From Paenibacillus amylolyticus (lineage in GTDB: Bacteria > Bacillota > Bacilli > Paenibacillales > Paenibacillaceae): 64,000 nt of DNA. Both the position numbers and the translations under genes were made by a program. Positions 56,030 through 64,000 of the stretch are shown piece after piece. The stretch covers positions 124,001 to 188,000 of the forward strand of contig NZ_CP121451.1 in assembly GCF_029689945.1 (NCBI RefSeq), in the 5' to 3' direction. Each line of letters begins with the position of its first letter. Within the stretch, counting starts at the first letter, position 1. Under the pieces are notes generated by a model. The model saw only the letters and a program-made list of their open reading frames with translations, searched no databases and was not told where the DNA came from.

Positions 56030-56383
56030 CTATTGCGACACGCGGCCGCTGCGAGAATCCACAACGCCGCGATAACGCATCGTTTTATGTTTGATGCCTG
56101 ACGGATCGCTCAGATCTGCTGCAAATTCCCGCCGTAAGCCAATATTATTCATTTGGGTGTCTACCTCAGCAGCCAGGGTTCCGGTAGACTTGTTATGCCA
56201 GATATCCACCTGGATCGTGACAGCCGATAGAGGGCCGTTCCGGATCCGGAGAGGGTCTATATTACTTCCCTCGTTAAAACTGATGTGAGGAAGCTTCGCC
56301 CAATCTTTAGGATGGGCATCGGATACCGTGACCCCCTCGATCTGTTCGAGCTGCTTCAGCACATCGGGCTTAATGTCATACAT
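56030..56383 (-). CDS. Tail terminator/minor capsid (DUF3168-like) protein
   Basis: This 117-residue protein has VTVSDAHPKDWAKLPHISFN and VTIQVDIWHNKSTGTLAAEV, a pattern of the small tail completion proteins (lambda gpU-like). It would cap the finished tail tube. It starts where the HK97 gp10-like gene stops. Confidence 0.7.
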   Translation of the reverse strand: MYDIKPDVLKQLEQIEGVTVSDAHPKDWAKLPHISFNEGSNIDPLRIRNGPLSAVTIQVDIWHNKSTGTLAAEVDTQMNNIGLRREFAADLSDPSGIKHKTMRYRGVVDSRSGRVSQ

Positions 56384-56817
56384 CAGCGACCACCTAACCT
56401 TCTGATTTCCTTCTTCAGCTCCTCGGCCACAATCTCAGGAACAATCTGTTTATTCTGCTCAGCAGCAGGGAACATAAACGGCTGTGCCGGCATCCCCTTC
56501 CAGTCCTGTCGGTAGCTGAGATCCCCGTCATATTTCGGCGGAGCTGGTGAGGCCTGGCCCCGTTGTCCGGTACCGAACTCCACATACGGGGCATACTCCA
56601 GATTCGTGGATACCTCTCCGATGATCTTCCCTCGCTCCTCCGTAACTTGAGCCTTAATGCTGTTCCGGAGATCACCCGTATCACCTACAGGAGCCAAACC
56701 CTTGGCATCCCCCTGCACCTTGATGGTGGCCTTGTGGATACCTCGCTTCATCGCCTCTTTGTCTGCACCAAGCCTGGCCAACTTGCGCATGAGACGATCC
56801 ATTCCTTGCATGGCCAT
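56383..56817 (-). CDS. HK97 gp10-like head-tail joining protein
   Basis: This 144-residue protein has the family pattern: basic helical start, APVGDTGDLRNSIKAQVTEE and NLEYAPYVEFGTGQRGQASP, then PAQPFMFPAAEQ. HK97 gp10 relatives act at the head-tail junction or tail completion. It is packed between the head-closure and tail-terminator genes. Confidence 0.88.
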   Translation of the reverse strand: MAMQGMDRLMRKLARLGADKEAMKRGIHKATIKVQGDAKGLAPVGDTGDLRNSIKAQVTEERGKIIGEVSTNLEYAPYVEFGTGQRGQASPAPPKYDGDLSYRQDWKGMPAQPFMFPAAEQNKQIVPEIVAEELKKEIRRLGGR

Positions 56818-56819
56818 AT

Positions 56820-57139
56820 TCAGATCGCCTCCAAATCAATAACAAAATGGCCGCTCCACGGTCTCACGGCCACCACCTTGTAATCCGGATCGTCCAGGGT
56901 ATCCAGACAAGCCCCCAGGATTCAAGTCTCTCAGGCGGCTTCTTCTCCACGTACATGACTCGCATATACGCCAAGCGTTCACCATACATCTCTGCCAGGA
57001 CTCGGCCACCTGCAGGTTGAACGTTACCGCGCAGCTCCAATGGATCGCCCCAGCCCTCAGAAGTCGTCCCGTCGTCTTCCTGGAGCGGTACCCGAGGGAA
57101 GAAAACGACATTCCGTTTATCACGTTCCCGTAGCCTCAT
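56820..57139 (-). pseudogene. Head-closure protein, one frameshift
   Basis: This protein of about 106 residues begins MRLRERDKRNVVFFPRVPLQ and is typical of head closure (gp16-like) proteins: ELRGNVQPAGGRVLAEMYGE. A G5 run near 56920 breaks the frame; one base gives WGACLDTLDDPDYKVVAVRP and an end at 56820. Its start overlaps the connector gene by four bases. Confidence 0.75.
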
Positions 57140-57450
57140 GTCCGTCCCACCACTTTCAGCAACCGGTGATGGCTAATGGTCCGCTGGAGATCCGCAGGCA
57201 GATCCACAAAGGAACGACTGACGCCGCCCTCACTGTGACCGCTTTGCCCCTCGATGCCCACTTTGTTGTACCGCATGATAACCAGTTGCCGAACGGTAGG
57301 TTCAAGCCCTGGCGGAATGGTCTGCCGGTTCGTCCAGCTCAGTAGATCCGCTTCCGCGTCCTCGATCAAGACAGACAACAAAGGGCCCTGCTCCAATGAT
57401 GCTGGACCTAACAGGGCTTGTATCTTATCCAAACGACTAAATGTGGCCAT
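57136..57450 (-). CDS. Head-tail connector protein (gp15/gp6-like)
   Basis: This 104-residue helical protein (LDKIQALLGPASLEQGPLLS, then LLSWTNRQTIPPGLEPTVRQ and LVIMRYNKVG) matches the Firmicute phage head-tail connector family, which forms a ring under the portal. It lies between the HeH-domain gene and the head-closure gene. Confidence 0.85.
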   Translation of the reverse strand: MATFSRLDKIQALLGPASLEQGPLLSVLIEDAEADLLSWTNRQTIPPGLEPTVRQLVIMRYNKVGIEGQSGHSEGGVSRSFVDLPADLQRTISHHRLLKVVGRT

Positions 57451-57464
57451 ATCCTATCCCTCGC

Positions 57465-57743
57465 TTACGCCTTGGGTTCAGCGGCTTTGATTTTCTTCAG
57501 AATGCCCTCTTTGCTGGTTGCATTGCCGAGATCGATGTCGCGATCAGCTGCATAGGCTCTCAGCTCGTCCGGCTCCATGGCTTCCAGCGGATCTGTTACT
57601 GTGTCGGCTTCGTCTGCTTCATCCAACACGGTCACGTGGGACTTAATCGTCTCATAAACCTTGGCGGGAACAGAAAAAGACGCCCCTTGTTTGTAGAGCG
57701 TCCCATCATGGCGAATCGGTATGTTGTTAACTTCAACTTTCAT
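57465..57743 (-). CDS. Small capsid-region protein with HeH/LEM-like end
   Basis: This 92-residue protein starts MKVEVNNIPIRHDGTLYKQG and ends with a HeH/LEM-like helical unit (PLEAMEPDELRAYAADRDID, then TSKEGILKKI). Proteins of this kind often lie after the capsid gene in Firmicute phages; function is not known. Confidence 0.7.
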   Translation of the reverse strand: MKVEVNNIPIRHDGTLYKQGASFSVPAKVYETIKSHVTVLDEADEADTVTDPLEAMEPDELRAYAADRDIDLGNATSKEGILKKIKAAEPKA

Positions 57744-57758
57744 CGGTTATCCCTCCCC

Positions 57759-58778
57759 TTAGATGACTTGACCTTGGAACACGTTATTGGCTTCTGGGAA
57801 GCTTGGCAGTGCCGTAGCGACAGCCTTTTTCCACGTGCTCACTGGGTCCAGGTTCTCTTCATAGACCATGGCCAACACATTGCCCACCATCTGTGTCTCG
57901 ATGCTTGGATCACGGCGCAGTCGCACTTCCTCCGCTGTCGGACCATAGATGGTTTCCCCCAGTGGGTTATCTCCAAACAAAGCGATCTTGTTAGCAGGGA
58001 AATAACGGTGTGTCGTGAAGGTACCATCAGCATTCTGCTTACGGTACTTGGCATCATATGTCGCCAGTGCCGGCAGGCTACGTTCAACCAGGAACGCATT
58101 CAGATCCGAACGAGAAGGGACACGCAATGCACTTGTACCGTAGAGCGCACCAATCACTTTCGGGTGACGAAGCAACGCACCCATGATCTCTTTGGACGTC
58201 AATCCACGAGTTGGGATTTCGTCCAAGGCGTCAGCGAAACGTTCCATGTCTCCGATTGGGTCACTGTCCGGATCAGTCCATCGGCTGGTACCGCTCAGGA
58301 TCTCCTTGTGTTCCGCTGGGACACCATAGTCAATAGTCGCGCTCAGGTTGTTCTCATCCAGCGTAACCGTACCATTTGCTGTGGCTTCCATCCGCATCGC
58401 TTCAACACGTGCTCTGACACCAGCCACAAGAACGTCAATGTCGTTATACACGACCTGCATCAGGTACTGAAGCTCTTGAGCGTTACGCGGGCTCTCCAGA
58501 GCAATAATCTCTTTCTCCGTCAGTCCCAGCTTACGCTTGATCAACGCAAGACCCAGGGCCTGTTTAGCTGCTTCACGGGAACCAATCTCTGCCTCCGTGT
58601 CAAACGCATGAATAGAAGCAATAACCGGTGTACGGCCAGCCCCCACGATCATGTCAAACTCAAGCGATTCACGTTTAACCTCAGGGAACAGGGTTTCACC
58701 TAAAAGGGGCGGGTATTGTCTGTCCCGCAGGTAATTCAAAATCTCACGTTGATTAAAAAGATCCAAAATAGTTGCCAT
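57759..58778 (-). CDS. Major capsid protein, lambda gpE family
   Basis: This 339-residue protein has an HK97-like fold of the gpE class. It begins MATILDLFNQREILNYLRDR and contains LIKRKLGLTEKEIIALESPR, with TSKEIMGALLRHPKVIGALY and a C-terminal part VRLRRDPSIETQMVGNVLAM. It assembles the icosahedral head on the scaffold encoded upstream. Length and neighbours match. Confidence 0.9.
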   Translation of the reverse strand: MATILDLFNQREILNYLRDRQYPPLLGETLFPEVKRESLEFDMIVGAGRTPVIASIHAFDTEAEIGSREAAKQALGLALIKRKLGLTEKEIIALESPRNAQELQYLMQVVYNDIDVLVAGVRARVEAMRMEATANGTVTLDENNLSATIDYGVPAEHKEILSGTSRWTDPDSDPIGDMERFADALDEIPTRGLTSKEIMGALLRHPKVIGALYGTSALRVPSRSDLNAFLVERSLPALATYDAKYRKQNADGTFTTHRYFPANKIALFGDNPLGETIYGPTAEEVRLRRDPSIETQMVGNVLAMVYEENLDPVSTWKKAVATALPSFPEANNVFQGQVI

Positions 58779-58804
58779 ATCTGCTTATCTCCTCTCGACC
58801 TGGA

Positions 58805-59134
58805 TTACAGGCTCTGTTTGAATTTAATATCTGCCTTCTCGGCAAGCGCGGTGAGTGCTGCAGCTGAAGGGGCTGCCGGCAATCGTTCTTTGAGGATCCA
58901 GGCTTCAATCAGCACTGATCCAGGTTGCGGCCCCTCGGTTACATCCGTATCGGTATACGTGATACCAATCGCCGTGGCGTCATTGGCCGGATACACCGTA
59001 CCTGCAGGAACGATCTTCCGTCCCTTCGCATTGGCAGTGACTCCTGTATTGCTGATCTGATACGTGGCGGAAACAAACTTCGCACTCGCCAGAAAGTTAG
59101 GTTGCGACACACTCTCTTTATTCACAAATGGCAT
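58805..59134 (-). CDS. Capsid decoration protein
   Basis: This 109-residue protein (VSATYQISNTGVTANAKGRK, then IVPAGTVYPANDATAIGITY) fits small decoration proteins that sit on the capsid three-fold positions. It lies between scaffold and capsid genes, as in lambda-like heads. Confidence 0.7.
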   Translation of the reverse strand: MPFVNKESVSQPNFLASAKFVSATYQISNTGVTANAKGRKIVPAGTVYPANDATAIGITYTDTDVTEGPQPGSVLIEAWILKERLPAAPSAAALTALAEKADIKFKQSL

Positions 59135-59149
59135 AGTAAAGCTCCTTTC

Positions 59150-59806
59150 TTAGCCCCAAGGATTAAGTGCAGCAGCGGGGGCTTTTCCGCTATCATTTGC
59201 TGCCTTTGCGTAATTGGTACCTGTGCTGGCAGGACTCCCTTTACCGCCTCCGCCTCCTGGCGGATCACCTTTCAGACGATCATTCACGCCAGCCTCAACA
59301 GCTTCACGGAATGCCTTTTCCACGGCTTCCAGGCTCTTGTTAGTAGCATCTGCATCCGTGTAGACCAAAACCTCAGCCAGAGACAGCGGCAACTTCTTCT
59401 CACTCAGCTGTTCCAGCGCAGTCGCCCGAAGCTCACGACGGGTGATATCACTCTCCCGATCAGCAAGGGCTTTCTCACGCTTCTGGCGTTCATGCTCTGC
59501 CTTCTGCTCGGCGTTCATCTTGGCCAGCTTCTCGGCTTCGGTCTTGGCTGCTTCCAATTTGTCTTGGAGATCCTTATCCCATTTAGATTGAGCCTTATTC
59601 AAGCGCTCACCGAGAATCCGGTCTACCTCGGCCTGTTGCTCAACAGAAAAGGTTACTTTGCCTGCTCCACCTTTATCACTATCACCAGTCCCGGGATCTC
59701 CCGGCGCGCCGCCACCAGCTGCTCCTGCACCCTCTCCCGAACCGCCACCATCGCCATCGGCAAACAGCTGCAGGTTAAGGGGGTATCGATACTTGTTCCA
59801 TTTCAT
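59150..59806 (-). CDS. Capsid scaffolding protein (DUF4355-like)
   Basis: This 218-residue protein has a glycine-rich N-terminus after LNLQLFADGD and then a long charged coiled coil (LQDKLEAAKTEAEKLAKMNA, then AEHERQKREKALADRESDIT), which is the DUF4355 scaffolding layout. It guides capsid assembly and is lost on maturation. Confidence 0.85.
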   Translation of the reverse strand: MKWNKYRYPLNLQLFADGDGGGSGEGAGAAGGGAPGDPGTGDSDKGGAGKVTFSVEQQAEVDRILGERLNKAQSKWDKDLQDKLEAAKTEAEKLAKMNAEQKAEHERQKREKALADRESDITRRELRATALEQLSEKKLPLSLAEVLVYTDADATNKSLEAVEKAFREAVEAGVNDRLKGDPPGGGGGKGSPASTGTNYAKAANDSGKAPAAALNPWG

Positions 59807-59901
59807 AATTGAATCCTCCCGTTTACGCCCGTCGGCTATTTTCCATGACAGCTTTTATAGCGTCCTCCGCACGTTCTGGACGAAAACCAAATAGACCGCG
59901 A

Positions 59902-60938
59902 TTAGGCAGCCAAAACATATTGCTTATACCAATTTTCGTAATTCACGTTAGCCGGTACGAGCATGGTCTTCCCGGTCTGTGGATCTCGGGCACGTCGCTG
60001 CATACCAGCAATTGCATCTTCACCAAACCACCCTCGGGTTGTACTCCGACACCAGGGATGCAGAGGGGCATGTTTTTACCAGGCTGTGCCTCTGCCACGT
60101 CATATACCTTCAGATCATGCTTTCGACACCGTTCAGACGTTCGGCTATCCAGTGTGGCCATAAACTGATACTGATCCACGCCAGCCTCTTTGTACGCCGC
60201 CATCTCGCCTGCGTTGGACATATAGGTGGTTTCAGTCCGGATAAGCCGAGAAGCGGCAAACAGGCCCGACTGCATCAGTTCTGACAGCTTCTGCGCCATC
60301 TTGACCGAGCTGAGTCCACTCATGAATCCGGACGTGACCACATCCGTCACCTGATCGGCCAGGCGCTCCGTGTTAGACCATACGCTGCTGCTGAAATGGC
60401 TGCCACTCCAAGGATTCATTAGAATGGCTTCGATATCACCGAACGGGATCCGCGCAAAGTTGAACCCGAGTCCGAACCCTTTCTGTATATCGAAGATGGA
60501 ACGGTAATAACTCTTCCGGATCGCCTTCACATAACCGTTACGACTGGCCGTCAGCTCCACATCTGCAATCACCTTGCCCTGAAGCGCGATCTGCTCTTTC
60601 AACGCCTGCAGACGGGAAATTCTTGCCCGATAAGCCGGTGCATTCATACGAGCCAACAGCCACCGCTTGATCTGGTCGTTCTTCACCCGGGGGTACCACT
60701 TCTGCGCCAGCTTCAGCAGCGGATTCGGGATCTTCTGGTTGAGGAATCGCTTTGCTCGCTTCGGATCCATGTCCTTGCTGAACGTCTTGAATATCTTATC
60801 AATCTCCATCTGGATCTCTTCCTGGGCCATCTGATATCCACGGGTAACGGTCCGAATCGTCGTATCCGCATCACGGTGATACTCAGCCATGCGCTGCTGC
60901 GCCCGTCGGTCCCAATAGGCGTTACTCCTCTTCTTCAT
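59902..60938 (-). pseudogene. Minor head (Mu F/SPP1 gp7-like) protein, one frameshift
   Basis: This protein of about 345 residues has a helical N-terminus and the conserved part SRLIRTETTYMSNAGEMAAY and LDSRTSERCRKHDLKVYDVA. The frame breaks near 60048; another frame continues CRSTTRGWFGEDAIAGMQRR and ends at 59902 with VNYENWYKQYVLAA, which is the family's normal end. It helps head assembly and DNA entry. Its start overlaps the portal gene. Confidence 0.83.
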
Positions 60939-62321
60939 CGTCCGTCACCGGATCCTCATTATCGCCCATAGGCATCTTGAATGCCTCCTGCTGATCCTTC
61001 AAGGCCTGAGCCTTCTCGGCCATGACCTTCTCATTCTCTGCAACGGGGTCCTTAACGAAGGAGAGCTGGCTGATCAGCGTTTCATTGCTCACATGTCCAC
61101 TCAGCTGACTGATCAACAATGCCGTATCTGCATCATTACTCGGAACGCTGCGTGTCATGGTGATCTCCACATCGTTGATCTCTACCGCCTGTGCTTTCAC
61201 CTGGAGAATCGTTGCAAATAGCTTCAACCGTTCACGCAATCCCTGCACAAAGTAACGTTCCTTGGTCTCGGACAGCTTCTCCAAGCCAAACAGCTTGTAC
61301 TTCATGGCCTCCCCGCTGACATTGCCGGCAAACTTCTCGTCGGTCAGGTTAGGTACCATAGAAAACTCATGAATGTCAGACTTGAGCGCATTTCGAAGCA
61401 CTTCGGTGTCTGCCTCATTCAGCGTTTTTGTTAACCAGCTGGCATCCGCATCCACTCCACCTGGAAGTTCAAGCACCTTATACTTCTTCAGCATACGGAC
61501 AGCCTGGCTTGCATCGGCTTCGGTATCGCCCAAACTTATACCAATGAGCATCAGAATGGCGTCCACAAACTGTTCTTTATCGTTGACTCGATCTGAAGAT
61601 AACGTGTTATAAGCGTTGATCAAACTCAGCTGCTGCTCATAATCGCCTTGTTGCTCCTCGTTGTTCCAGAACTCTACCACAGGCACCGACTTGTAATAAT
61701 GATCGGTGATGGATACCTGCTCGAAGTCTTCACCACCAATATCCTTTGCCTCGTAACGGGTTATCTTATTGGCCGTATACACGTTGACGAACCAGCCAAC
61801 CGCTTTGTTCTCCATATCCCTCTTCTCGTAGTAGTGAACCGCGAACAGGCTCTTATACTCCACGGAATCGTCCACTACCAGGAATATCTGGCGTGGATCG
61901 ATGCAGCTGACGCGGGGGATCGGGGATCATCACTACTCATGTAGTGCAGCTCCAGCGCAACGCCGAACATAGACAGATCCTTGACCATCTCAGAATCATG
62001 ACTGGCCACATCCGCAGCCTTGTATGCATCGGTGATCGGTTCGATCTGATTGCCGGCGTACTTGACCGGATCCGCTCCGAAGTAACCTGAAGCAACGTCC
62101 GTGATGTACTTGGCATGGTTGGCCACCAGCTTGTTATTCGGCAGCCCCTTGTCATCTCCGCCCAGGTCACGCTTCAAGATCTCGTGCTCACCTTTGTAAT
62201 AGTCCTCCAGCTTCTGGATCCGCTCAATACCGTCTCGGTGCTCCTTGATGCAGTACTGCAGGAGCTTGGCCGGGATCTCACCCCAGTTATCCAGCAACTC
62301 ACGACTTCGTACGATTGCCAT
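60922..62321 (-). pseudogene. Portal protein (SPP1 gp6-like), one frameshift
   Basis: This protein of about 465 residues forms the dodecameric DNA gate at the capsid vertex. The first frame has HRDGIERIQKLEDYYKGEHE and LPNNKLVANHAKYITDVASG, typical of SPP1-type portals. It breaks at a C5 run near 61918; one base gives DPRSPRVSCIDPRQIFLVVD and the second frame continues with SLINAYNTLSSDRVNDKEQF and a helical end. It lies between the terminase and minor head genes. Confidence 0.87.
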
Positions 62322-62323
62322 TG

Positions 62324-63621
62324 CTATCTCACCCCAATTCTCGCTTTGCTACTTACCGTAGCTGCATATCCTTTCATGTCGGCCACCTCGTAATCGTCTA
62401 AGGCATACCAAATAGCCGAGAACGTATGGGGGTCAATGTTGAACTGATCTTCAATGATCTCCCCGTTCTTGTCCACGGCATAGGTTAAATCCTCTAGCTC
62501 TGATTTGACGTTCACACAGTTCGATGAACAGACAATCTTCTTGAACCGCTTGATCTTCTTCGTATACTGTAGCCTGGAGCCTTGAAACTTCTTAGCAGCC
62601 TGCATGTTGAATCCCATTTGCCGGTAATAAGCAATGGTCTTCGGCTCCGCACTATCCGCCGGATCAGCTCCCTGGTCTCCTTGAACTCCATAATCTCTGC
62701 AGCCGTCCGGTCATCCGTCATCTTGTTCTTGTAATATTCCCAATGGATGTACAGGATCTTCTCCTTGTGGTCCACGGTCAGACGAACCAGGGCGTTGTAT
62801 GACGACTCAAAACCAAAGTCCATGCCGTTACGCTTGACTGGCGACTTAATCGCTTGAATCGCAGCCATGACTTCCTCGTGCGGTGCCACAACAAACTGCG
62901 GCAACACCCTTGTTCCATTCACGCCAAAACGCCCACGCCGCGCAATGCGGTGCAGGTCCGGGTCATGCGTCTTCAGATCCTCCAGCTGCTCGATATAGCT
63001 CTCAGGCAGGAACAGGTTATCATCTGCCACCGAATGGTGATAGTACGTATCCTTGATGATCACAACGCGATCACGATACAGGTCCATGTCGTCCAGGACA
63101 TGCACATTGTTCTTCGGATCCTTGAAGAAATACTTATAGCTCCAGTTCGCGGTGCTGACCGGGTTCGTACTCAGGATCATGTGCAGTTTCAGCTTCGGAT
63201 GGCGTAGCCGCCCGATCAACTCTTTGAAACCTGCGTACTTCACCTCGCTGCACTCCTCAATCCAGACAATCGAAATATTGTGAATGGATTTCAGTTTGAC
63301 TGGTTTGTCCATCCCCTTGAATATGATCTTACTGCCATTCGGGAACCGGATTTGCATCGGGGAACTGATCGGTTTAACCTTGCCCTCCAAATCCAAATCC
63401 ACGATGATCTCTGAAAGCAGCTCAAAAGTTGAATCCCGGAGAGTATCGTACACTTCTCTGACCACCAAAGCTGTTCTGCGCTCCTCCAGCAGCTTCAGAA
63501 CCAATTTTAAGGCAACGTGATAGCTCTTGGACGATCCGTAGCCTCCTACGAGAAACTGAAATTTCTGATTCCAGTCGAATAGGAAATCCTCGAAATGGGG
63601 GTTCACTTCCTTGTCGGTCAT
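62324..63621 (-). pseudogene. Terminase large subunit, one frameshift
   Basis: This protein of about 430 residues packages DNA. The ATPase part has Walker A in [19 protein letters not shown] and Walker B in [10 protein letters not shown]. The nuclease part has [20 protein letters not shown]. The frame breaks near 62660; the following frame reads [20 protein letters not shown], which supplies the second nuclease aspartate, and ends at 62324 with the usual [13 protein letters not shown]. Its start overlaps the small subunit gene. Confidence 0.9.
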
Positions 63622-64000
63622 GAGCGCTCACCCTTTCGAACAATCCGGATCTCAATCGGCTTGTCATCATCCTTGGCCACCTTCTGATCAATCAGGCTGA
63701 CCTCACCTTTCAGCTTCTGAAGCCGCAGCTGCTGCTCGTCGTCAGCGTCGCCCTGGCGGCACATCTCTTCATACTGCTTAATCAGGTTCTGCAGCGTCGC
63801 CATGGCCCTGCTCTGGGCGTTAAGGAACGTGGCCTGCCGGTCCCAAGCGAATTGGAACTCGTATTCCTGCTCAATCGGAACCTGCTTCATCTGCGGAGCT
63901 TCATCTGCACTATCACCTGGAACCTGAACAATCTCGTACTTCTCCTTCTTCAGCTCCTTGATCATCTCGCCCTTATCGCTGACATACATGATCTGCTGGG
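63618..64000 (-). CDS. Terminase small subunit, 5' part outside window
   Basis: The visible 127 residues are the C-terminal part of a small terminase subunit, which recognises phage DNA for packaging. They include [20 protein letters not shown] and a charged helical stretch ([20 protein letters not shown]). The frame is open through the window edge, so the ATG at 63989 is probably internal and the helix-turn-helix lies outside. The overlap with the large subunit gene supports the call. Confidence 0.75.
   Translation of the reverse strand, partial: QQIMYVSDKGEMIKELKKEKYEIVQVPGDSADEAPQMKQVPIEQEYEFQFAWDRQATFLNAQSRAMATLQNLIKQYEEMCRQGDADDEQQLRLQKLKGEVSLIDQKVAKDDDKPIEIRIVRKGERS

Larger units (their letters stand above)
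40001..64000. mobile_element. Siphovirus-like prophage, left part
   Basis: The sequence from the rlmD junction to the window edge holds a phage regulator region, lysis genes, tail fibre, baseplate, tape measure, tail tube, head-tail joining genes, capsid, scaffold, portal and terminase in normal order. The integrase and replication genes are not in the window and should lie to the right. Nearly all morphogenesis genes read leftward. Confidence 0.93.

Noticed and set aside
57441..58703. Long plus-strand open frame of 420 codons
   Set aside because: It is antisense to the capsid gene and shows no domain.

Overview
The window looks like a Firmicute chromosome of the Paenibacillus type. The clues are a large S-layer-homology (SLH) surface protein with Ig-like and FN3 repeats, a DUF2536-like (YrzA-type) small protein, strong AGGAGG ribosome sites, a Bacillus-type SOS box (GAAC-N4-GTTC), and butirosin-like biosynthetic enzymes. 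The genus is an inference. No rRNA, tRNA or CRISPR array was seen. About 20 single-base frameshifts interrupt otherwise well-conserved genes. Many sit in short homopolymers and they hit chromosomal and phage genes alike, so most are probably sequence errors. I give such genes as single spans and name the break.

Region 1 (1-6.5 kb, minus strand) is a putative defence or restriction-modification locus. It holds two different DNA cytosine-C5 methyltransferases, a GHKL (MORC/MutL-like) ATPase with an acidic linker, a protein of unknown family and a DUF6339-like protein. Four of the genes overlap in one operon with a readable promoter and terminator. No nuclease is recognisable. Region 2 (6.8-24.1 kb) is ordinary chromosome: an SF0329-like protein, an ankyrin remnant, a tRNA-dihydrouridine synthase, the SLH protein, a two-component system (a double-kinase hybrid sensor with a REC-wHTH-BTAD regulator), an acetyltransferase, a zinc-ribbon/leucine-rich-repeat membrane protein, and a TetR regulator divergent from a ketopantoate-reductase-like enzyme.

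Region 3 (24.3-39.2 kb, all minus strand) is a biosynthetic gene cluster. It encodes an acyl carrier protein (ACP) fused to an acyl-AMP ligase, two BtrH-like acyltransferase candidates at its two ends, a UDP-glucuronate-decarboxylase-like enzyme, a free ACP, an ATP-grasp ligase, a glycosyltransferase, two radical SAM enzymes, a three-gene ABC exporter and two methyltransferases. The ACP, ATP-grasp and BtrH-like set resembles butirosin side-chain chemistry. The rest suggests a pentose-containing, methylated, exported small molecule that I cannot name.

Region 4 (about 40.0 kb to the window end) is a siphovirus-like prophage. Its lysogeny side holds an XRE regulator and a LexA-like/YolD pair with two identical SOS boxes. 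Next come a three-gene membrane cassette, lysis genes, tail genes, head genes, portal and terminase, read from left to right; most are transcribed leftward. Orphan 3' ends of an rlmD-like (23S rRNA uracil methyltransferase) gene lie just left of Region 3 and just left of Region 4 and share a 21-bp direct repeat. This suggests that the cluster and the prophage were both inserted at the 3' end of rlmD, with the intact gene expected beyond the right edge.
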